A stretch of DNA of 48,428 nucleotides from Polytrichum commune (lineage: Eukaryota; Streptophyta; Polytrichopsida; Polytrichales; Polytrichaceae), in NCBI GenBank assembly GCA_950295325.1, contig OX485804.1:54004001-54052428 (forward strand), read 5' to 3'. The notes below the pieces were generated by a model. That model had not been told where the DNA came from and made no database searches. It worked only from the letters and a program-made list of their open reading frames with translations. A program made the position numbers and the translations under genes. Positions 10,945 through 22,779 of this stretch are shown one piece after another (position 1 is the stretch's first letter; each line of letters opens with the position of its first letter).

Positions 10945-11500
10945 CTAGAGGCCGTTTCCATTCCCTAAGGCATCGTGAATGGGTGCCGACTGTAAAAAAT
11001 TGTACTGGGAGTGGTAGTGTAAGGTTATAAAAGTGCATGCATGATGGAACAAACTTAGTAACACATCGAAAGACAAAGGCCTGGTCCTCTTCATCGTTAA
11101 TGTAAAACCAAATCCACTATCTAGGTTGGACAATATCCGAGTCAACGTCTAGAAGGTGGTGCCACTAGCCATAAATCTTGTTTATAAGCTCCTCCCAATC
11201 TCGTACCTCCGTTGATGTGAGATAAATTTTAATTTTTTTGCGTTTGCCCCATGTAAGAAATTTTTGTCGTTGGTTGTCCCAAATGTCATCAACGCATTGA
11301 ATGCCTTTATGATACATATTAAGGCCATTAGTGTATGTAAATCATTTGTTCAGTAATCCACCCCATCAGACCACCAAATGTTTGAGTGCAGTAACTCCAT
11401 CCTAGTGTTGGGCAGGAGTTTATACAAGCCTTTTGCCATTGCTTTTCATTTACTAATATGACCCCACACCTTGGAGCCCATAAATCCTCGGTGTTGTTTA
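10945..11500 (-). pseudogene. LINE ORF2 C-terminal remnant
   Basis: Reading the - strand gives protein-like fragments broken by stops: MALICIIKAF-like frames next to NMYHKGIQCVDDIWDNQRQK, then WHHLLDVDSDIVQPR, a stop, and WIWFYINDEEDQAFVFRC. From memory these resemble the region after the reverse transcriptase domain in plant L1-like LINEs. It lies 3' of the ORF1 remnant on the same strand, as expected for one element. The space between is too short for a whole ORF2, so endonuclease and most of the reverse transcriptase are missing. Several stops mean it cannot be functional. Confidence 0.4.
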
Positions 11501-11538
11501 TTGGTAAACCAATCTAAACTAACCCCCCAACTACATCC

Positions 11539-12248
11539 TTATTGCGGTCCGAACCTTGCCAACCGATACATGAGCATGAGTTGACCTAGACTTACCTTTC
11601 TGGACTCAACCCTCCCAACCTTATTTCCAGCCACACAACTTCCCTCCACATTGCCCCTTCGGTGACTCAATCGGTCATTGCGATCAATGGTTGCTTCAGA
11701 AACAAACTCCGACTCGCTTCCAATGTCAACCCCTTCTTCTCCTACAACTCCCAACACAACTCTCCCCTCCTCTCCTTCTTTTCACCGTTGCTCCACCAAG
11801 ACGCTATCTGTAGGGTTCCTCTACAAACCCAATTTCCTTTCTACATTGTTTCCTTCTCCCGTAGCAAGCGACCCTACTCTCACTCATTCGCGGTCACTCC
11901 CATCTATCTTGCTTGCTAGCCATTTCATCTCCTCCATGGCCTACTCACGACCGGATGCCTTTGTCGGCCAACCTCCTCGCCCCAATGCACTCAGGGCAGC
12001 CCCTCAGATGTAGGGATCTTGTTAGTTCTCATTTATTTTCCAATGACAACACTATCTTCCTACCGTGGGGCGAGACCCTTGGTCCCTTTTTCGAAGTTCC
12101 CTAGCTCATTGTTGCACTCCATATCTCCTCCTAGTTCTTCCTCAATTTATTTTACTTCTTTTGTTGCCTCACTTTCAAGCTCATAGTCTTCATCCGACTC
12201 GGGTTTCTCTTCAAGCTTGTGTTTCTGGCCCAATCTCTTGACAGACAA
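11539..12248 (-). pseudogene. possible continuation of the LINE remnant
   Basis: Short - strand frames (for example 11539-11757) are Ser-, Glu- and Val-rich, like the low-complexity C-terminal part of plant LINE ORF1 proteins, and connect ORF1 to ORF2 remains. The + strand frames here are Pro/Ser/Thr-rich antisense images. No domain is recognisable. Confidence 0.25.
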
Positions 12249-13684
12249 CTACAACATTGTCAAAGTTGGGTCGCCACACCCACCGTCTAAACACTTTGCC
12301 TCACTGGCTGTCCAATCCTCTCTTGTTGTCGCCACCAGATCCTGTACCGGCTCACCCCCAACTTCTTTTGTTGCCACCAGTGATTTCTCTGCCAATTTTC
12401 CCACAACTTCCCTTTGCGCTGCGTCTACATGCCTTTGCTCTTGGGCCTCCTCGTTGTCACCTAGGCCCTTGTTGGTCTGTCCAGTAGGCCTATTGTTCAG
12501 CCCATTGTGGGCATCTAGCACATTTTGGTTATTGTCATAGATCCTTGAGCGTTGATTGTGGTTATGTTTCTCTATTCTAATATGTCCTTCTTGCTCAAAT
12601 ATACGTACCCTTGCATCCTCCCCCATTGTCTCGAAGATGTTTCTTTTTGTATGCTTCATGTTTCTAAAATGATGGAAATAGCCTTGATCAATCTCTATGT
12701 TTTTGTTTTTTATTTGATTGTGTGTATGATGAACTTGTGGCTTTTTGTACCTTTCATTGGATGTTTCTGCATTTCTTTGCAAATACTGACCTTATGTTTC
12801 CAACTTTGGCATGCTCGGCAACCTTATGTATTGGAACTTTATCATAATTCACTAGTACCTTATGAGGTGGTAGCATTCCATCTTTAAATTCAAAGTCAAT
12901 GTTAGTTACCCATTCATTGTCTATCTCGAGGATGATGCATAATCTTGGATCTTTGGCCGTGTTGTTTGATAATTCCATGCCTATCACTTCCCCTAAGGTT
13001 TCCGCAATGTCTATGGCTTGGTGATGATGTTCAAATGGTAATCTTCTCAATCCTACCCATGTGGGAAATGTGAGGTTGCTTGGGTTATCCAGGTTGAAAC
13101 CCGGGATCTTGCTTTGTAATATGCAAGTGTCCCACTTTGATTTAAAAGGTGATAACATCAATGCATTGTGTAATGTGTCTAAATCTTCGCCTTCAAGGAA
13201 GACGAATCTCTTCCACACACTTCTACAAAAAGTAAGGGGGCAACCTCTCACCTCTCAGTTTAAGGCTTGAAGCCACAAGTTCAACTCCCATATCACAGGC
13301 TTAGGGCCCACGAACTTAGCAATCAAAAGTTGGTCTCTTAGTAATGCGATATGTGCAAGCAAGTTTTCCAAATTAACTTTGGACATGATCGAATCCTTCT
13401 TCACCAAGAATCCACTATAATTCCTTTCTAGATTAAATTGGAGAACCTCACCAATTTTTTTTGAATGGATTGAGATCGTCCCCCAAGATCTGCTTGTTGG
13501 CCTCTACCATGACCTCGATCACTACATCTGCCATGTCAACATCATGTTGTTGTGCCTCTCCAGTTATCCACCCTCCCCTTTCTTCTAACATCAAGTCGAA
13601 TTTGGATCCACCTCCATTTCTAACCTTTTCTACAAACGTCTCCATTCCCAAAACTAACTCGGTTTTACACATACGGGCATACAT
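12249..13684 (-). pseudogene. LINE ORF1 (gag-like, DUF4283 type) pseudogene
   Basis: A broken nucleic-acid-binding ORF1 protein of an L1-type plant retrotransposon. The 5' piece (13684-13448) runs into a frameshift at an eight-base A run (T run at about 13456-13463 on the + strand). The next piece holds the DUF4283-like core (LLRDQLLIAKFVGPKPVIW, then FPTWVGLRRLPFEHHHQAI, then IILEIDNEWVTNIDF) and is cut by an in-frame TGA near 13260. Following VNYDKVPI, a zinc knuckle with CX2CX4HX4C spacing is visible only in another frame (about 12785-12830), so another indel lies there. A Gln/Asn/Arg-rich tail continues to 12249. At least three lesions make it a dead copy. Confidence 0.6.
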
Positions 13685-14857
13685 TCATTCTCCTTCATTA
13701 GTCTTGACCATACATTCATTCACACTCATCCTCCTTCACTAGTCTTGATACGGTCTTCTGAAAAACTCCTTCCTCGATCTAAGATTTGGTGCCCCTCCTC
13801 CTTGCTTTCTTGGATCTCTAATAACCTTTACCTAGCCAAAGTTGTTTAGAAATCACTACTTTGATGTCCACTGTCACTATCCCCGTTTCATTCATGATCT
13901 ACATTGTTAATCCCGTCCTTCGTTAAGGCACAGATCCCAAAGCCTTCGAGATCTAGCAATGGCTTCACCTTCTCTTCTTCGCTTGTGCCGTCTCCTCTCC
14001 CCCTTCCGGGTGTGGACAACTTCCTAGGTGTGGTAACTTGACAATGGAAAATGTAGCACAAGCTTGCACAAAGCTCAAAGATATATGCTTCACAATATGG
14101 TGATGATTCCTTGGTATGATTCCCTATCCCATACACTATTTGTGCTAAATGTTGTGTGCCTTTGCCTTGCCCACTTTAGCATGTTAACCTTCGTGTCCAC
14201 CAAACCACTTTCTTTCTTTACTAGGTCTTGACAACACTTATTGGATGTCTTCATTGCATGTTGTAAAGTAGGTGCTTGGTGGATGTAGAATGTATTCATG
14301 TTGTACACTTTGATAATTCATCGGAATACATCACCAAGTACAAGTTTTGCAATACCGTTACCAAATCGAATGTGCCCTTTGCTGCCGTGTTTACACTCTA
14401 TAAGAATTTGAAATCCAAGCAAAGTAATATTGATGAAATTTGAGTTGATTGTTACTGCTACAAAACAACATTGGTTTATCTATAAAGTTGATACAAAATT
14501 GCATTACATGCATCACATGAAGTACAATATATCATTCAATTAGATGTATAAAAGTTTGTAGTAGATATGGAGTAGATGTATGCAAGAGTGTGAAGATTTC
14601 AAACATCAACAATTATGTGTTTGATCCATAAACTAATAGATCTTCATCGTTTAGTAATGATAAATGTGTGATAAAAGTGTCAAAAAAACAAGAAGTTGAA
14701 GTATGTGTAATAAGCATAAAACAACAACAATTGCACTACAAAGCCAGTACAAATGCGTTACAAATTTGTCATGTATCTCATTTGTTATTGTTGTTACAAA
14801 ATGGGTGCTTCCAAAATGAAACCTAAATATCTATGTTGTAGTAATTGATGTTCCATC
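13685..14857. other. non-coding stretch, nothing recognised
   Basis: Lies between the LINE ORF1 remnant and the 324-codon ORF. Short - strand frames at 13888-14136 and 14090-14308 could be further transposon debris. From 14.3 kb on the DNA is AT-rich with no structure noticed. Confidence 0.3.
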
Positions 14858-15832
14858 TCACTTTATTGGTGGTCCCATCATGATGGTGTCAATGTCACAA
14901 GCCAATCCGGCTGATTCCCAAAATGCAGCGTCTGAGAATCTGCCTTCTGCCACCGCAATTTCACGTCGCATATTCACAAGCAACATCGTGAATGATGCCT
15001 CTCGGGCTTCCATTTGGAAGACGGTTGTCGGAAATCGGAGACCGTCCTCACGAAGAATGTCACGGTGCACATAAATCGGGATGTTGTACTCCAACGCGAT
15101 CTTCAATGCGTGAATGCTCATCTCTAACTTGCATTCCATCTCCACCTTCTTGAGGTAAATTTTAAAGGTTACTTTGTACTCGCCGTTTTCTCCTCCCTTC
15201 AACCACACGCCAATGAATTTGACATGTTCATTCTCCTCAACGATTCCCTTGTGCAAAAATTGGTTTAATTTCGCATGTTCCGTGTACTTGTCAACAATTT
15301 CTTTCGTTGTCAAGATCGCCAATATACATGCAGGTGCACATATTGATTGATAAAGCATACAAGGAGTGGTCAAGTCTCCAAACTTGGTGTCGATTTTGGA
15401 GGCTAATTGGCAGGACTGACTCATGTACTTGACCTTCATCTCCTTCCCATTGTTGTATTTTATGAAAACGTTCTTGCCCACTGTCCTTAAAAAATTAGCA
15501 TCAATCAATTTCACTTCATGATAGTTGCTATTGTCGCCCTTTTGAGTGTCAGTTGAAGACATGCTACAAATTATAGAACTCATGACATGTTGGCTTGTAT
15601 TTCGTTTGCCTAACCCAAAATCATTCATTTCACGCCAAGAATTCAATTTGATAAAACTCAAAGTTGATTTTTGTGCGAAGCTCATGAAACTTGTTTGGGA
15701 GGATGAGGTGTGCAAAACCTTTGAAAGCTTGATTTTGGTCCTTACTAAATGTAATGCGCCACCACATTCTAAATAAGCTAACTTTAAAGTTACAGATGCC
15801 ATATTGCACCTATATATCTCCAATCCCTTCAT
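14858..15832 (-). CDS. uninterrupted 324-codon ORF of unknown family
   Basis: An intronless frame of 324 codons with ATG and stop, the longest single open frame in the window, in otherwise decayed DNA. A shorter start at an internal Met (MSSTDTQKGD, about residue 91) is possible because the first 90 residues look less regular. The rest is a mixed-charge, soluble-looking protein: KNVFIKYNNGKEMKVKYMSQ, QLASKIDTKFGDLTTPCMLY, VKFIGVWLKGGENGEYKVTF, IYLKKVEMECKLEMSIHAL, and a C-terminus ending MMGPPIK. The IYLKKVEMECKLEMSIHALK stretch is amphipathic. No signal peptide, membrane helix or catalytic motif is evident. The flank upstream of the ATG is extremely AT-rich (TTATTAATTCTATTT repeated), which could serve as promoter or be incidental. 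It may be a lineage-specific gene or a transposon-encoded protein; I recognise no family. Confidence 0.5.
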   Translation of the reverse strand: MKGLEIYRCNMASVTLKLAYLECGGALHLVRTKIKLSKVLHTSSSQTSFMSFAQKSTLSFIKLNSWREMNDFGLGKRNTSQHVMSSIICSMSSTDTQKGDNSNYHEVKLIDANFLRTVGKNVFIKYNNGKEMKVKYMSQSCQLASKIDTKFGDLTTPCMLYQSICAPACILAILTTKEIVDKYTEHAKLNQFLHKGIVEENEHVKFIGVWLKGGENGEYKVTFKIYLKKVEMECKLEMSIHALKIALEYNIPIYVHRDILREDGLRFPTTVFQMEAREASFTMLLVNMRREIAVAEGRFSDAAFWESAGLACDIDTIMMGPPIK

Positions 15833-18190
15833 CCACTAATTATTTTTTATTAATTCTATTTATTAATTCTATTTTTAAAATAAAAATCCATCATGTTACA
15901 CTTTGATATATATTCAACACTTTTTTTTATGTCTTGATGTAAGATTAATTTTTTTAATATCTTCAATATAGTGATCTACAAGGTCATAGTTGAGCCTTCT
16001 TATGCATTTCACTAGAGAGTTTAAAATATCGTCATAAACATATACCAAAAGAAAATGAGATTCACAATAAAATGAAGTTCATACAATTCTAGGTATATAT
16101 AGGTTGTATGCAAAAGCTTTTTTAAAATACTAAAGGTTCTAAAAAGTAAAATATAGGACACCCTAGGTAAGAAATAAAAGTTGACAAAAATAAACATGGC
16201 TTGTTCACAACTTCTCCAACTACGTCAAGATGAAAGTATGTAGAAGAGCAATCAATGTGAATGGGCACTCATTCTTCCATGACTTTCAAATTGTTTAAAA
16301 ACAATAATATTGAAGAGGTCAACATATTTAAAGCACTACTATCAAAGTTGATGTTTCATGTAGTAATCTAGAATCTAAGCAACAACATTGACTCGGCACG
16401 TCGAAGATGGAGAGAGGAAATTAACATATACTAGCATACATTCATTCAACCAATATAAAAGTTGAAATAGTATGCAACTTGGAGGTTATTAAGTTTTGTT
16501 CATTTGACACCATAATCAGCTTCAAAGACTTTGAATTAGCTTAGTCCAAGTCAATTGAGATGATTTAGCTTAATCGGACTTGTATATTTGATTGGGCATG
16601 TGATTTGGTGAGGATGAAAGAGCAAACATCATAAAACATTTTTAAAAAGACATTGGATTACGTCTTCAAATATTAATGACTACTCCACACTCAATAATAA
16701 ACACAATAGGAAGAACCTATATATCCAATTAATAAAAATAAAAACATGCACTTGTGATAACCATAACTAAATAAAGGGAAGTTTGATTTTACTGGTTTTT
16801 GTAGATGTTTCTTCGTAGATTTGCTAATGCAACACAAATTTTGTTGTGTAAATCTATTCAATAGAAGTTGGAGAACATGAAAAGCAAACCAAGTAAAACC
16901 CACATACCTTACAAGGCATCAAGTTCTTATATTGGATGGATAGAGATACGCTCTTACGCAATAATTCCCTCTCTCTCTCTCTCCAAGATGCTAGTCCAAT
17001 CCATAAATATGTTGACATGCAGAAAAACACAACTAGACTATTGTGAACTGTAATTTATATTTCCTTATTTCTGACAAGCTCATGGACAAGCTCATTTAAG
17101 TGGTATATTATTTGGTTACTTTCCTTATAGTAATAATATTTGAAATCAAGGTAGATTATTTATTCATGCTTTTAAAATCGTATTATATTAAGAATATTGA
17201 TGTTCACTTACTTATTGATTTTTTTGACTATTGATAATATTGTCGATATCTAAATTTGATCAATGGTGGAACTAATTCCATTTGACATCTTTTGGTAAGG
17301 GTTTCATTTGTTTCATGGGTTCGGAGCACTTTGAAACTTTATCCCATGCCCCCTGGCTTGTGGGGGGCCGCTTGTGTGTCCAATGTGGCTCAGCTACAGT
17401 CATTATCCTCTTGCACACTATCTAGTCCACATATGCAAACGTCTTTTCAAGCCCCAGTGCCCCACATCCTCCAAAGTGCAGGGTATTGGAGCTTGAGGAT
17501 CTTGGCAGGAGCTGTGTTTGCAAGAGGACGTAAGCAATGTAAATTGGGTCAGGAGCTCGCAAGTGGGTGGAGCAGATAAGGGCGTCACCTTTTGGGTGAA
17601 GTGCTTCTAGGTCGAGTTTGGGTTTTGAGATCTCATCAAGTTAAAGTTTTTATGTGCATGAATTTTAGGTTGGGATACAAGCTCCTTCATTATGTTCTTC
17701 ATGCAAGGAGATTGTGTGGGTGGTCACGCGTGCATTTCTGTGAGATACATATTTCTTCCCTCCAAATGTCAAATATCACACGTGAAGCAAATTCAAATTT
17801 CTCATCACATCGAGATTTCACTATCATTAATGCTGCTGATGCACATTACTACGTACATACAATCAGCCCTCTCTAGATATTCAGTGTATTCGTAATTAGG
17901 ACTATTTCTTGATACTAGGGTGTGAATATTTCAAGTACTTATTTATACCTTGATACAATGCTGGTCAATGCAGGAAATTTACGGTACCCTAGTGCCAATT
18001 TAATTTTATTGAAATATTGACACACGTATTAATTTAGGTCTACAAAATTGAGATACCCACTCGCCATCACCAATACATGAAAGGTATTACCAATTTGATA
18101 CGAATCAGGTTCTTTGATACCATGCATTTCTCTACATACCGCTCCAACATTGATGTGAACACCTACCGACATTATGTAGGGGTCAATTTT
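15833..18190. other. AT-rich intergenic DNA
   Basis: Very AT-rich from 15833 to 17290, with a short (CT)n run near 16971. A small + strand frame at 17292-17579 (95 codons) has no recognisable domain. No RNA gene or clear mobile-element end was seen. Confidence 0.35.
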
Positions 18191-19275
18191 CAATAGGGTC
18201 CAATTTTATTTGAAGATAGGTTTCAACCAGGGTCCAGGCTTGAAAACTTGGATTAATAGGAATAAGAGAATTATATTTACGTGTTTCGCCATAACCAAAA
18301 TAAGAAAAGACATCCAGAAAATGGGAATGGCCACACAGAGGACAGATTCATTGCAAGGGAAAACGAAGTGAGCCCACCTTGCTTAATATTTCACATCCAA
18401 GGGCCAAAGCGTCGAAACAATCCTACAATGTAAAAGGATATTACCGTATCACAGTAGCGGGTTTCAAACAGTAAATATACTCTAACCCTAACAGACGAGC
18501 AATAGAACTTTTGGTCTCAGTGTTTTGCTTCCACAAGGCCAACAAAGTCAGCCTTTCGGAAAGATAACGCAAATTTTAAGCATCATAGACATGGGAAGCG
18601 GAACGAATCTTGTAACGTAAACACGAAATGGTATCATACTAATTAGACTCAGACAGATGCCCTAATCTAGGCCTATCAAACCGGCAACGCATAATTTACA
18701 GGTCTCAGGGTTTTGCTTCCACAAGGCCGACAGAGTCAGCAGTTCGGAAAGATAACGCAAATTTTGAGCATCATAGACCTATCCAAAAACATACAACACA
18801 CATTCTCTCGTGAAAACACAGAGGCATCTCAGTACCAGGATTAGCAATCTGGAAAGTTTCTTGTCTTCATCGGCAAACCGAGATTTGCCAGTCAAAGCGC
18901 AAGGATAACTTGAATCCTCATAGATGCCAAAAGAGAAAACCCCGTGCACCGTATCATATCCAAAAGCATGGAAAGCCCAACTAAAATCCTGGCCGAAAAC
19001 CTAAGAAATCGTCAACACGGAAGGCGTGAAATAGGAATTAGAATCTAAAACACAACGAGCAGTGCACCAATCTAAGGTCCGGTAAGCGCAACATCGCCGA
19101 ACAAGTACTAGGAGAAGCTGCAGATGTATGAGGAAGTTAAGATGAGAAGGAAAGGAAGCGACGATCCATACATAGCTTGAAGAGAGCCGACGGCGGGAAG
19201 AATAAGGCTCCCAACCCTAACATTCAGACCTGGGCACTAGGCCCGGGGAACCGAACCTGCGGCGTGTGGGGAGAG
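18191..19275 (-). other. possible 5' UTR and first intron of a lost or displaced - strand gene
   Basis: Read on the - strand from about 19275, a GC-rich, pyrimidine-rich leader (CCGCCGTCGGCTCTCTTCAAG) precedes T- and G-rich DNA typical of plant leader introns. Two 78-base direct repeats at 18513-18590 and 18701-18778 lie inside it. No coding exon follows on the - strand before 17 kb. It may be a captured or orphaned promoter/leader. The resemblance is one of base pattern only. Confidence 0.2.
18513..18778. repeat. two 78-base direct repeats, 188 bases apart
   Basis: Copies at 18513-18590 and 18701-18778 begin GGTCTCAG, share GTTTTGCTTCCACAAGGCC and GGAAAGATAACGCAAATTTT, and end GCATCATAGAC, with about seven differences. 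Confidence 0.85.
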
Positions 19276-19656
19276 GTCTACAAAATACCATGACATGACA
19301 CTTTATGATGGTCACCGGCAATGAAGGTCATCTAGATTCTAAAAACATCATAAAATACACGTTCCCTAGGAGTACTCCTCAAAAGAAGGGATTAGAAGAA
19401 TTAACAAGAAAACGGTAGAACCGTGAGGCTTTGTTCTTTATTATGAAAGACTACAATTGTAGTTGTCCACTTTGCTCATGCCAATTCATGGCTATTCACT
19501 ATACCAAACCTTTCTTGGATTTTGCGCACCTTCTTCTCAAATACGGGTCAAGAATTGAAGCTACTCATTTATAACCCGGAATTTTTAGAATAAATAATCA
19601 AGAACTGCCGAAATAACTACAGTTAACTAGATTTCTTTCAATGCATTTTAGGGAGC

Positions 19657-19657
19657 A

Positions 19658-19697
<40 letters not shown>

Positions 19698-19720
19698 TAT
19701 ATATACACATATACTATATA
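19657..19720. repeat. (TA)n/(CA)n microsatellite
   Basis: A long alternating TA run that passes into CA and TA blocks. Confidence 0.9.
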
Positions 19721-20385
19721 TAAACTATAGATAACATCCACATTAAATACAGTGGACCAAAAATAACAAGAACAAGTAACGTCCAAGTGTGAACACAAAG
19801 TGGTTACGAAATTTGCTCTTGAAACGAAGAAGTTGATGCATAGTCTATATCCTACAGACAAAGCCAACAAAGTGGCCTTTAGTATCCAAGGGTGTACCCT
19901 AGGTGACCGGCTGCTCCGGTCACCGGAGCTTTCTAACCGGCACATGTCCTTCTTGTGACCGTTAGGACCGCCGGTCCTTTGGCACCCGTTCTTGCACAAC
20001 ACAGAATGTGGGACACCCATCCATGGGGGGTACCGGTCCTTGGGTGAGAAGGATGGGCACATGGCACCACCCTCTTTTCACCAGCCCACCCATTTATTTT
20101 GAAAAAAAACGGACCGGGACCAGCTCATGGAACTTGGCCCTTAGTGGGGAAGTTTCCATCTCGATATGAGTTCATGTCTTGTATGCACTAGCGAAACTAG
20201 AGTTCGTGACATCCAATGTAGATATTATGAATAGGATGAGATATAAGCAGTTGATTTCGAAAAGAGATGTATTTCTCCTATTAAGAGGAACTCCTCCTAT
20301 TGCCCAAGACCAACAATTGGCCCTTGTGTGGGCATGGTATAAGCCTCGTCATCAAAGCAACACCTTTGGCTATTGTAAAATCATT

Positions 20386-20751
20386 ACACTAAATATTGTA
20401 TTTAGTGTCACCAAATTTATTTGTCTTGCTCAATACCAATTGTAAACTACCCATGTACCTAACACTAACTATGAACCTAACATTATTTGTCATTCCTTCT
20501 TAAATAAATTGGGGCATTATAGAGTTACAATTTTGCAATTGTTGTCACTTACTAAGTGATTTTTCATCCAATTATTAATCATCCATGGCAATGTTTCATT
20601 ACACATATGTTAGGATTCAAAATAAACCAAACTTTGTTTCAACACTTGGCAGTTGGGATGACAATTATTGTTATTCTATTTAGAAATGTCAGTAGAAAAG
20701 TAACCACAACTTTATAAAATATCATATGACACTAAATACATTATTTAGTGT
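20386..20751 (+). mobile_element. MITE-like element, copy 1
   Basis: A 366-base unit whose two ends are inverted repeats of each other, and each end is itself a perfect palindrome: ACACTAAATA-N3-TATTTAGTGT at 20386-20408 and again at 20729-20751. If the termini are taken as CACTAAATA, both sides are flanked by TA, the target used by Tc1/mariner (Stowaway-like) elements. No coding frame inside. A second copy lies inverted at 22335-22694. Confidence 0.6.
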
Positions 20752-22334
20752 AGCTTGGGCTTGTGCCATCTTAGCCTGTTGAATCCTAGGTTCCCTTGGT
20801 GGTTTCTAGCCCATTATAATTGTGCAAATTGCGATTATCCCATTCACTAGAAGAAAACATGTCCATACCAACTGCCCCTCCAACCATACATTGCAAAGTT
20901 TTGTGATGTTTGCAATCGGCCTTGGTTGTAGACCTCTTGAACTTCTTTGCTAGCATGAAACCGTGGGTTATACGGTTGCATTTGTTTGGAAAGTGTGTTT
21001 AGTGATTTATGGTTGTTTTACAATAGATAAGACAACTTTGTCTTCTTTAATTCACACTACAACTATATGTTGGATGCCCACCGCCCATTTTTGGCAGGTG
21101 CCTACACAAACACGTCCGCATGGATACCTTGTCTTGATTATTTTAATCGGGAGGTATTTTTTCTTCCAATGTGGAGTCCACCTTTGCATTCATGCACAAA
21201 CTGGACCATTCCATCCAAGTGTGTTAAGTGTAGTTGGCATATTGCGTCTTGGTGAATTGTGTTTTGGTTATGTCTTTGGTTACCATCCACGATGCTACCA
21301 CCTTGGTTGGCATCCACCCCCATCGCATGCTTTGTTCTCTCTACCATTTTCTTTGAGCAACATGTAGAGTTGTGCCCCACCGGGCACCGGGGGGGGGGGG
21401 GGGTAGATGTGTGCGTGCAATTTTCCACTGGTGCTTATTTTGTGGGTATGTTGGTCTATTTGTGTTGAATGTGTGCTTAGTACAACTTTCTTCTCATGTG
21501 TTAGCATTATCTTGCATATTCAGCAATAAAATGCCATGAAGTCCATACCTTCCCATTAACAACTTTAGGCATGCGTAGCGTTTGGATGCATGTAAGTCTT
21601 GATTGGCACCAGCTACTAAAAATGTTCAAGTCTCCTAAGTGGATCCGGAATGGTTTCATATTGCAAAATAAAAGACTAGCCCTTAAAGAACATTACATTT
21701 TCCTAGTGTAATGTAGCATACAACTCATGCTCAAAATGATATCCACCGCCCTTGGAAGGTTAAATGTATACATAAGGATAATGACTCTCCAAATGTGAGA
21801 TAACAACAATGTTATGTGCGCTCTCATGTACATGTCGACATTCCAATTGGGAATGCTTTCCTTGCACACACATCTCAGTTGCCTTTTTGTGCTTGTCCTT
21901 TGCATCTTCCAAGGTCTCCGCACAATCCATTAATCTCCTCAATAGCTTGCTTGCCATAGCGACATGGAAAATCAACAACTCAATCGCTCCCACCACATCC
22001 GGTGTTGGTGGTATGGGTTGCAAGTGCTCAAGTGGTGACAACATTGTGGGGTCCAACATGATGTAGTATGTTGCCCCCTCCATCTCCATACCTTTGCTCA
22101 CGCCTCTTTGTGTAAAACCACATGCCAATTTGGATGGTCATCTTCTTCCAATAAAAAAACATTGTTGGGCTTGTACATGAAACACAAATGGTTGGTTGTC
22201 CAACATCGAGTCAGCTCATGGAAGTTTATGACCAAGAAATTATCTTTGTCGGACATGTACATTTTTTTGTCCCTTTTTTAATGAGGGTCGACAATGAATA
22301 GTGTGGGCCGCATTAAAGCAAATGTTTACCTACT
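20752..22334. other. 1.58-kb segment enclosed by the inverted MITE pair
   Basis: Contains several medium frames on the - strand (22128-21760, 122 codons; a frame ending near 22100 that includes HLCFMYKPNNVFLLEEDDHP; 21428-21138) that might be pieces of one decayed gene. A run of 14 or so G lies at about 21389-21404. The + strand frame 20963-21367 is probably antisense noise. I do not recognise a transposase. Confidence 0.3.
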
Positions 22335-22694
22335 ACACCAAACATTGTACTTGGTGTCATGTGGTATTTTTATGTCATCATGGTATCTTTTCTAATGACA
22401 CATCTTATGAATAAGTTTACAAGTGTTGTCATCCAAACTTACTTTAGTTCATCCACTTTTAGTTTGGTATATTCCACATTCTAACTGTTCTGCAACAAAA
22501 TATTGCCATGAAAAATCACTTCGGTAGTGACAATAATTATAACATTGTAAACTTGGAACGTTCAATTCTTTCACAAAGAATGACAAACAATGTTAGGTCT
22601 ACATGTAGTGTAGGTGACACTACAAGGGTGGTTTACAATTAGTATTAAGCAAGACAAATAGAATTGGTGACACTAAAAATACAATATTTAGTGT
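22335..22694 (-). mobile_element. MITE-like element, copy 2, inverted
   Basis: Reverse-complementary to 20386-20751 over its whole length, with an estimated 70-75% identity by eye: shared TATTTGTCTTGCT, AATTGTAAAC, CCTAACATT, AAGTGATTTTTCAT and GGATGACAA blocks. Ends are ACACCAAACA-N3-TACTTGGTGT (22335-22357) and ACACTAAAAA-N5-TATTTAGTGT (22670-22694). TA again flanks both sides. Confidence 0.6.
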
Positions 22695-22779
22695 AGTTAG
22701 TAGAACCTAGGTGTGAAAAACCAGTAATCTTCAAAACCTGAGGTTGAACAGTGCCTGCAACAACGTTGAAGTCGAAACC

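Noticed and set aside
11662-12104. Overlapping + strand Pro/Ser/Thr-rich frames
   Set aside because: They lie antisense to the LINE remnant and have low-complexity composition with no domain; taken as images of the other strand.
13061-13270. + strand 69-codon frame
   Set aside because: Antisense to the DUF4283-like core, which has the clearer protein signal.
20386-22694. CACTA (En/Spm) transposon, suggested by the CACTA at the ends
   Set aside because: The flanks show TA rather than a 3-base duplication, the subterminal structure is palindromic, and no CACTA transposase is visible.
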